From an uncultured Acidobacteriota bacterium (lineage in GTDB: Bacteria; Acidobacteriota; Vicinamibacteria; Vicinamibacterales; UBA8438), in assembly GCA_913043805.1 (NCBI GenBank), contig CAJWMX010000065.1:1-9747 (forward strand): a DNA stretch of 9,747 bases, given 5' to 3'. Within the stretch, counting starts at the first letter, position 1, and each line of letters starts with the position of its first letter. The notes below the pieces were generated by a model, which saw only the letters and a program-made list of their open reading frames with translations, had not been told where the DNA came from and did not search any database. Both the position numbers and the translations under genes were made by a program. This document shows, piece by piece, positions 5,779 to 9,747 of the stretch.

Positions 5779-7448
5779 TGGATCCGCCCCGTGGGCGCCG
5801 CGGCTCCGGGGGCGCCAGGTGTGAGCGGCGTCGGGGTCACGAACCCTCGCGCCGCCTCATCGCGATACCGGATGATGCTGCGGAGCAGTCCGTTGACGAT
5901 CGCGGTCTGAAAGGTCGGTGAGGTGAGCTGGGCTTCCTGATCGGGATTGGAAATGAACCCGAGCTCGACGAGCACCGCGGGCATGTTGGCGCCGACGAGT
6001 ACCCGGAACGGCGCCTGCTGCAGCCCCCTGGGGCTCATCGGCAAGCGCAGGCTCAGCTCGTCCGCCACGGTGGTGGCCCATCGCGCCGACTCTCCGACGT
6101 AGCGGAGCTGGGCCATCTCCCACGGCACGATGTCGAGCACGCGGGAGCCGCCACCCACCACCGGGATCGGTTCGGCGGCCAGCGCGGACAGGTCGCGCGC
6201 CGCCTCGTCGTATTCGGCCAGGCTGAGGTAGAAGACCTCCGCGCCGGTCGCGGTCTCGCGTACCGATGCGTTGACGTGCAGGCTGATGAACAGGTCCGCG
6301 CGGTTGTTGTTCGCGATCGCCGCGCGTTCATCGAGCGCCACGGTCGTGTCCGACGTGCGGGTCAGCACGACGCGTAGCCCGAGCTGGCTCTCGATGGCGT
6401 TGCGCAGCCGACGGGCCACCTCCAGCGTGACGTCCTTCTCGAGCGCGCCACCAGGGCCCCTGGTGCCGGTGTCGGCACCACCATGTCCCGGGTCGATGGC
6501 GATGGCTCGGATGGTCCGAGGCGCCGCAAGCTCGCTCAGCGCTGGGAGATCCGGATCGCCCGCCGTCGCGGCGGGTGCTGGAGCACCGGCCGGTGGGGCC
6601 GGGACGCCCGCGAGTGGAGGTTGGGGCGCCGGCGGCGTCACCGGCGGTGGTGGCGTGGGGCGGAGCTCGGTGGTTCGCGTCGGCGCGGGCGGTGGCGGAG
6701 CGGGCGCCGTAGGCTCGAGGTCGATGACCAGCTCGATGGCGTTCCCCAGCGCCGGTTCCACCACCGAGGCGTAGGAGCCGAACTCGGCGCCGAGCTCGAC
6801 GGTCACGACCGGACGATTCTGGTCGGCCGCCAATCCGACGACGAGCGGGTCTGGCGACACGTTGGTCGGGGCCAGATCCAGCGCGTCGGCGTCGAACGTG
6901 ATCACGAGTCTGTCGTCTTGCCGTTCTACGGTCGGTTCGATGGCGGGCGTCACCATGAAGCCGAGACGACCCTGGCGGCCGGTTCTCCGATATCGGGCCA
7001 CGACCTGGGGTACCCGGATGTCGCCCATCACCACGAGCCCCGAACGGCGTCGGAGCTCGAGCGGCTCGTCCGATACGAGCGGCAGCGCGCGGCCGATGAA
7101 GTCGACCGGGACATACCACGTCCCGTTCTGCTCGATCGGAGATGAGGGGAGCGAAACCAACTGTCCGTCGACCGAGACCAGCCCTTCGTTGGCGGTCAGC
7201 ACGATCACCTGGTCGCCGCGAGACAGGGTCAGCGAGCTGTTTCCGAGTTCGCCACCGATGGTCAGGCCGAAGGGACCGGTCAGCCGTTCGAGCGCCACCA
7301 TACGCCGGCCGTCGAGGGTGACGGTCTGGAGTTGACTGCGGCCTTCCGCCGTCACGAGCGTCAGCGCCTGATCCGGGGTCTGGCCCAGGCTCGGCACGGC
7401 CAGCAGAAGCAGACCGTAGACGGCGAGCCGGAGCCGACGGTTGAACAT
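5775..7448 (-). CDS. Exported N-acetylmuramoyl-L-alanine amidase (Amidase_3) with N-terminal AMIN/CuAO-N-like region
   Basis: This zinc amidase cleaves the bond between N-acetylmuramic acid and the stem peptide of peptidoglycan in the envelope, as in daughter-cell separation. The 557-aa product begins with a signal peptide (MFNRRLRLAVYGLLLLAVPS, cut near SLG/Q). Residues about 24-135 resemble a copper-amine-oxidase-N-like fold (LVSVDGQLVSLPSSPIEQNG, WYVPVDFIGRAL). About 140-245 is an AMIN-like beta domain, and about 247-300 a Pro/Ala-rich linker. The catalytic Amidase_3 domain spans about 312-510. The zinc ligands are H322 (DPGHGG), E337 (ALEKDVT) and H391 (SLHVNAS), and the catalytic Glu is E495 (VLVELGFISN), all present. 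ATG 7448 is chosen because it starts the signal peptide; the frame stays open far upstream, but that part is antisense to the divergent gene. No strong SD is seen. It is the first gene of the operon. Confidence 0.93.
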   Translation of the reverse strand: MFNRRLRLAVYGLLLLAVPSLGQTPDQALTLVTAEGRSQLQTVTLDGRRMVALERLTGPFGLTIGGELGNSSLTLSRGDQVIVLTANEGLVSVDGQLVSLPSSPIEQNGTWYVPVDFIGRALPLVSDEPLELRRRSGLVVMGDIRVPQVVARYRRTGRQGRLGFMVTPAIEPTVERQDDRLVITFDADALDLAPTNVSPDPLVVGLAADQNRPVVTVELGAEFGSYASVVEPALGNAIELVIDLEPTAPAPPPPAPTRTTELRPTPPPPVTPPAPQPPLAGVPAPPAGAPAPAATAGDPDLPALSELAAPRTIRAIAIDPGHGGADTGTRGPGGALEKDVTLEVARRLRNAIESQLGLRVVLTRTSDTTVALDERAAIANNNRADLFISLHVNASVRETATGAEVFYLSLAEYDEAARDLSALAAEPIPVVGGGSRVLDIVPWEMAQLRYVGESARWATTVADELSLRLPMSPRGLQQAPFRVLVGANMPAVLVELGFISNPDQEAQLTSPTFQTAIVNGLLRSIIRYRDEAARGFVTPTPLTPGAPGAAAPTGRIQ

Positions 7449-7494
7449 GTGCTTGGTGTGCTGGGCTGGAATCCTGACGTGCACCGTCGGTCCG

Positions 7495-7500
7495 ATCATA
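7495..7500 (-). promoter_or_regulatory. Possible -10 box for the amidase operon
   Basis: Read on the minus strand, 7500-7495 is TATGAT, one mismatch from TATAAT, 46 bp upstream of the amidase ATG. This would give a 5' leader of about 40 nt. No clear -35 box is found at the right distance. The 8-bp palindrome GGTCGACC at 7508-7515 lies just upstream and could be an operator. Assignment is by pattern only. Confidence 0.35.
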
Positions 7501-7550
7501 GCGTACGGGTCGACCTTGCCGGCGTGGGTCCCGGGCGGCCCTGGCTGTGG

Positions 7551-7556
7551 TAGAAC
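7551..7556 (+). promoter_or_regulatory. Possible -10 box for a leaderless DUF218 transcript
   Basis: TAGAAC ends 7 bp before the GTG at 7564, and no SD sequence lies between. The spacing is what leaderless transcripts show and resembles the arrangement before the gene at 2415. There is no recognisable -35 box. The box is two bases off consensus, so confidence is low. Confidence 0.25.
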
Positions 7557-7563
7557 GACCATC

Positions 7564-8208
7564 GTGTCTCGGATCGAACAACTATCGGAGCCGGAGCTGG
7601 GCCGACTGCTTGAGCCGGTCTGGTCATATCTGGCCGTCTCCCACCGACCACGTCCGAGCGACGCGATCTTCGTGTTCGGCAGCCGCGATCTGGAGGTGCC
7701 CCGCCGCGCGGCGGGGCTCTTCCTGGAGGGACACGGCGAGCGCATCGTGGTCTCGGGCCGGTTCGGCCCGAGAACCGAGAGTGTGTTCACGAAGCCGGAA
7801 GCGCTCGTGTTCCGTGACACGTTGCTGGCCGAGGGTGTCCCGGACAGCCGGATCGTGACGGAGGTGGAGGCAAGCAACACGCTCGAGAACGTGCGGTTCG
7901 GGATGCAGGCTCTTCGCGCCACCGGTCGGCCGGCCGGGACGGCGCTGCTGGTGGCCAAGGCGTTCGTCATGCGCCGTTGTCTCGCGACGTTTCGGCGACA
8001 GTATCCGGGCGTTGGCGTCTGGGCCTGCCCGCCCCAGGGGGTGCTCGCCACCCACCGCGACCGGCCCCGACAGGCTTTCGCGGACCGCCTCGTGGCGGAA
8101 GTCGCGCGCCTCGATCGCTACGGGATGCAGGGCGACATCGTCCCTCAGCCGATACCGTCCTCGGTGCGTAGGGCCGTGCAGCGCATCGAGTCGATGTCGT
8201 CGACCTGA
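7564..8208 (+). CDS. YdcF/SanA-like DUF218 protein
   Basis: This 214-aa protein belongs to the DUF218 (YdcF/SanA/ElyC) family, a Rossmann-like fold. Some members affect envelope integrity or lipid-carrier balance in E. coli, but the biochemistry is poorly known. Family marks in order are DAIFVFGSRD (D33-D42), PRRAAGLFLEGHGERIVVSGRFG, the E-rich turn TEVEASNTLENVRFGM (E102, N105, T106, N109) and LVAKAFVMRRCLATFRRQYPG. No signal peptide or membrane span is visible, so this looks like a cytosolic YdcF-type member, not a SanA-type. GTG 7564 is chosen because family similarity begins soon after it; the frame is open back to 7441 but that segment is the divergent promoter region. The gene is divergent from the amidase operon and its 3' end lies 13 bp from that of the convergent epimerase gene. 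Confidence 0.85.
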   Translation: MSRIEQLSEPELGRLLEPVWSYLAVSHRPRPSDAIFVFGSRDLEVPRRAAGLFLEGHGERIVVSGRFGPRTESVFTKPEALVFRDTLLAEGVPDSRIVTEVEASNTLENVRFGMQALRATGRPAGTALLVAKAFVMRRCLATFRRQYPGVGVWACPPQGVLATHRDRPRQAFADRLVAEVARLDRYGMQGDIVPQPIPSSVRRAVQRIESMSST

Positions 8209-8221
8209 CGCCGGCGGACCA

Positions 8222-9106
8222 TCATACGAGGGCCGCTCGTAGCGCGCTGTCCAGATCCGGGTGTTCGAAGCGGAAGTCGGTTGCAGCCAACCTGGTCGGT
8301 ACCACGCGGGTACTGCCCAGCAGGAGTGCGTCACCCATTTCGCCGAACAGCAGGCGCACGCCGAAGCCGGGCACTGGGAAGATCGTCGGGCGGCCGAGGA
8401 CGCGGCCCAGCGCCTTGGTGAAGTCGGCGTTGGTCGCGGGCGTCGGTGCCACCGCGTTGATCGCTCCCTGCATGGTGGGCTGCTCGATGGCGTATTCGAT
8501 GATGCGGGTGAGGTCTTCGAGTCCGATCCAGCTCATGTACTGGCTGCCGTCGCCCAGCTTTCCCCCCACGCCCAGCTTGAACGGCAGGAGCATCTGCTTC
8601 AGCGCGCCGCCGTGTTTCGAGAGCACGATGCCGATGCGTAGATGCACCACCCGAAGTCCCGCCTCTCGGGCCGGATCAGCGGCGGCCTCCCACTCGAGTG
8701 AGATCTTGGACAGAAAGCCCTGGCCCGGCTCGCTGTCCTCGTCGAGGACTGCATTGCCTCGGTCGCCGTAGTAGCCTATCGCCGAGGCACAGATGAGCAC
8801 CGGTGGGGGAGCGTCGGCCGCGACCATCGACCGGGCGATCAGGGACGTCCCGCGCACCCGGCTATCGCGGATCGCCTGCTTGACCGAGTCCGACCACCGC
8901 CGGTCCGCGATGCCGGCTCCGGCCAGATGTACGACCGCATCCGCGCCCGACAGCGCGGCGGGGTCCAGTGCGCCGGCGGCCGGGTCCCATTGGACCCCGC
9001 CGGGTGTTGGCCGTCGGCCCAGTCCCACCACGCTGTGGGTCCCGCTCCATCGGCGGGCAAGCGCGGTGCCTACCAGCCCGCTCGCGCCACTCACCACAAT
9101 CTTCAT
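8222..9106 (-). CDS. TIGR01777/YfcH-type NAD(P)-binding SDR epimerase (SDR39U1-like)
   Basis: This 294-aa extended short-chain dehydrogenase/epimerase family protein has an unknown substrate. The N-terminal Rossmann fold carries GASGLVG (G7-G13), binding NAD(P). VVHLAGAGIADRRWSDSVK follows, with the family's typical GxxI-x-x-x-RW signature, then SRVRGT and the SAIGYYGDRG loop, whose tyrosines occupy the catalytic region. Further marks are RIGIVLSKHGGALKQMLLPFKLGVGGKLGDG and QYMSWI. The C-terminal DUF1731 domain (about 246-294) begins near LGRPTIFPVP. Length is normal. ATG 9106 overlaps the glycosyltransferase stop (ATGA, 9103-9106) and has a good ribosome site, AGGAG at 9119-9115 on the minus strand, 8 bp away. 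The open frame further upstream is antisense to nothing useful and is not coding. Confidence 0.92.
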   Translation of the reverse strand: MKIVVSGASGLVGTALARRWSGTHSVVGLGRRPTPGGVQWDPAAGALDPAALSGADAVVHLAGAGIADRRWSDSVKQAIRDSRVRGTSLIARSMVAADAPPPVLICASAIGYYGDRGNAVLDEDSEPGQGFLSKISLEWEAAADPAREAGLRVVHLRIGIVLSKHGGALKQMLLPFKLGVGGKLGDGSQYMSWIGLEDLTRIIEYAIEQPTMQGAINAVAPTPATNADFTKALGRVLGRPTIFPVPGFGVRLLFGEMGDALLLGSTRVVPTRLAATDFRFEHPDLDSALRAALV

Positions 9107-9726
9107 CGGATCTGCTCCTCTCGTCGGTTGCCGCAGTCGGCCAGCACGGTCTCCAGGGTGGCCGCGTGTGTCCCGGCGCTGAACGCGACAGCGCGTCGCC
9201 ATGCGCCCTCTCGAAGCTCCTGGTGATGATCCCGGGGGGAGAGCGCGCGCACGATCGCATCGGCGAGCCCCTCCACCGTCGGCGGGTCGCCTGGGGCGAG
9301 CTCGCCGCTCACGCCCGCCTCCAACCAGTCCGAAATGCCCCCAACGTCGAACGCCGCGGTCGGGAAGGCGTGCATCTTCGTTCCTGACACGCAGGTCCCG
9401 TGGTAGGTGTGGTGGTAGATCGCGCATTGGAACCGGGCTAGCAGCTCGGACTCGAGACCAGGGTCGAGGATGAGGTTCACATAGACGACATCCGGCGACC
9501 AAGCCGCCACGGCCTCGACCAGGGCCGCCTTCCCCAACGCCGCACCGTCCCACATCGTCTCGAGGCAGCCTTCGGGATCCAGTGGGCCCGCCTGTCCGCT
9601 CGGCGTGCGCTCGTGTGCCAGCGCGAGCTGATGCCCTCGTGCGGCCAGCGCCGGCAGGAGCGCATGCAGATAGGTCTCGGTGCCTCCGGCCAGCTCGGCG
9701 TTGAAATTGACGATCGCGATGCGCAC
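9103..9726 (-). CDS. GT4-family glycosyltransferase with an apparent internal in-frame deletion
   Basis: This GT-B fold, group 1 (GT4) glycosyltransferase would move a sugar from a nucleotide donor to an envelope or secreted glycan; donor and acceptor are unknown. It is 207 aa, while GT4 enzymes usually have about 350-420. The N-domain is well preserved (RIAIVNFNAELAGGTETYL, where GGTE is the typical N-terminal loop; then DVVYVNLI and YHHTYHGTCVSGTKMHAFP). After P122 the protein jumps to TAAFDVGGISDWLEAGVSGEL, which normally lies near the end of the C-domain, just after the donor-binding E-x7-E motif. The missing middle would contain the second Rossmann fold, the conserved Arg/Lys and the ExxxxxxxE donor site. 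The joint is near 9352-9363 and stays in frame. The GTG start fits the family N-terminus; the frame is open upstream to the window edge. It is probably inactive. It shares an operon with the epimerase. Confidence 0.75.
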   Translation of the reverse strand: MRIAIVNFNAELAGGTETYLHALLPALAARGHQLALAHERTPSGQAGPLDPEGCLETMWDGAALGKAALVEAVAAWSPDVVYVNLILDPGLESELLARFQCAIYHHTYHGTCVSGTKMHAFPTAAFDVGGISDWLEAGVSGELAPGDPPTVEGLADAIVRALSPRDHHQELREGAWRRAVAFSAGTHAATLETVLADCGNRREEQIR

Positions 9727-9747
9727 CAGACTCAGGGGGGGACGACC

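Larger units (their letters stand above)
7449..7563. promoter_or_regulatory. Divergent intergenic region between amidase operon and DUF218 gene
   Basis: This 115-bp gap is the only divergent gene pair in the window and must hold promoters for both directions. It contains the -10-like TATGAT (minus strand, 7495-7500), the palindrome GGTCGACC (7508-7515) and the TAGAAC element (7551-7556). Long reading frames cross it on both strands, but they show no family similarity and are taken as high-GC artefacts. Confidence 0.5.

Noticed and set aside
7449..8051. N-terminal extension of the amidase frame by about 200 residues
   Set aside because: The extension is antisense to the DUF218 gene and has no similarity. 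The signal peptide begins at ATG 7448, so an extension would bury it.
9107..9553. N-terminal extension of the epimerase frame
   Set aside because: It is antiparallel in frame to nothing known and overlaps the glycosyltransferase on the same strand. The Rossmann motif and a good ribosome site place the start at 9106.
1..9747. CRISPR array, insertion sequence, prophage or defence genes
   Set aside because: There are no regularly spaced repeats, no transposase or integrase motifs and no terminal inverted repeats bounding a gene. All recognisable genes are housekeeping, envelope, signalling or respiration related.

Overview
The window is a high-GC (by eye about 65%), densely packed bacterial chromosome segment with many 4-bp stop/start overlaps. 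The order amidase - GerMN protein - RNase PH - RdgB, a PhoB/PhoR-like pair, a caa3-type oxidase remnant and the overall codon use suggest an Acidobacteriota-like soil or environmental bacterium. That placement is inference from gene content; no rRNA or other marker gene is present.

Layout, left to right. Plus strand, 3-2376: the 3' part of an OmpR/PhoB-family response regulator, followed 7 bp later by its membrane histidine kinase (HAMP-PAS-HisKA-HATPase, PhoR-like). 2415-2903: a DinB/YfiT-type putative metal enzyme, possibly leaderless. 2904-3304: a roughly 400-bp stretch without an intact gene. It holds tandem repeats, a run of perfect inverted repeats that can fold into a closed multibranch structure, and then a startless fragment reading as the N-terminus of cytochrome c oxidase subunit II. 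3305-3568: a small subunit-IV-like membrane protein, apparently fused in frame to that subunit II fragment. 3565-3837: a short secreted or membrane CxxC protein interrupted by an in-frame amber codon exactly at the expected signal-peptide/CxxC boundary.

Minus strand, 7448 to 3789: a four-gene operon in which every junction is a 4-bp ATGA or GTGA overlap. It runs from an exported N-acetylmuramoyl-L-alanine amidase, through a membrane-anchored GerMN-domain protein and RNase PH, to RdgB (ITP/XTP pyrophosphatase). It joins cell-wall hydrolysis with RNA 3'-end trimming and nucleotide-pool cleaning. Divergent from it, 7564-8208 (+) encodes a YdcF/SanA-like DUF218 protein. 9726 to 8222 on the minus strand carries a GT4 glycosyltransferase, much too short and apparently missing its middle, overlapping by 4 bp a TIGR01777/YfcH-type SDR epimerase.

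The most interesting signals are damage and structure, not a new enzyme system: (i) a cytochrome oxidase locus that looks collapsed by deletion and nonsense mutation, (ii) a structured intergenic element just upstream of it, and (iii) an in-frame internally deleted glycosyltransferase. Damage at three places in under 10 kb could be real gene decay, but mis-assembly or sequence error must be considered for each.
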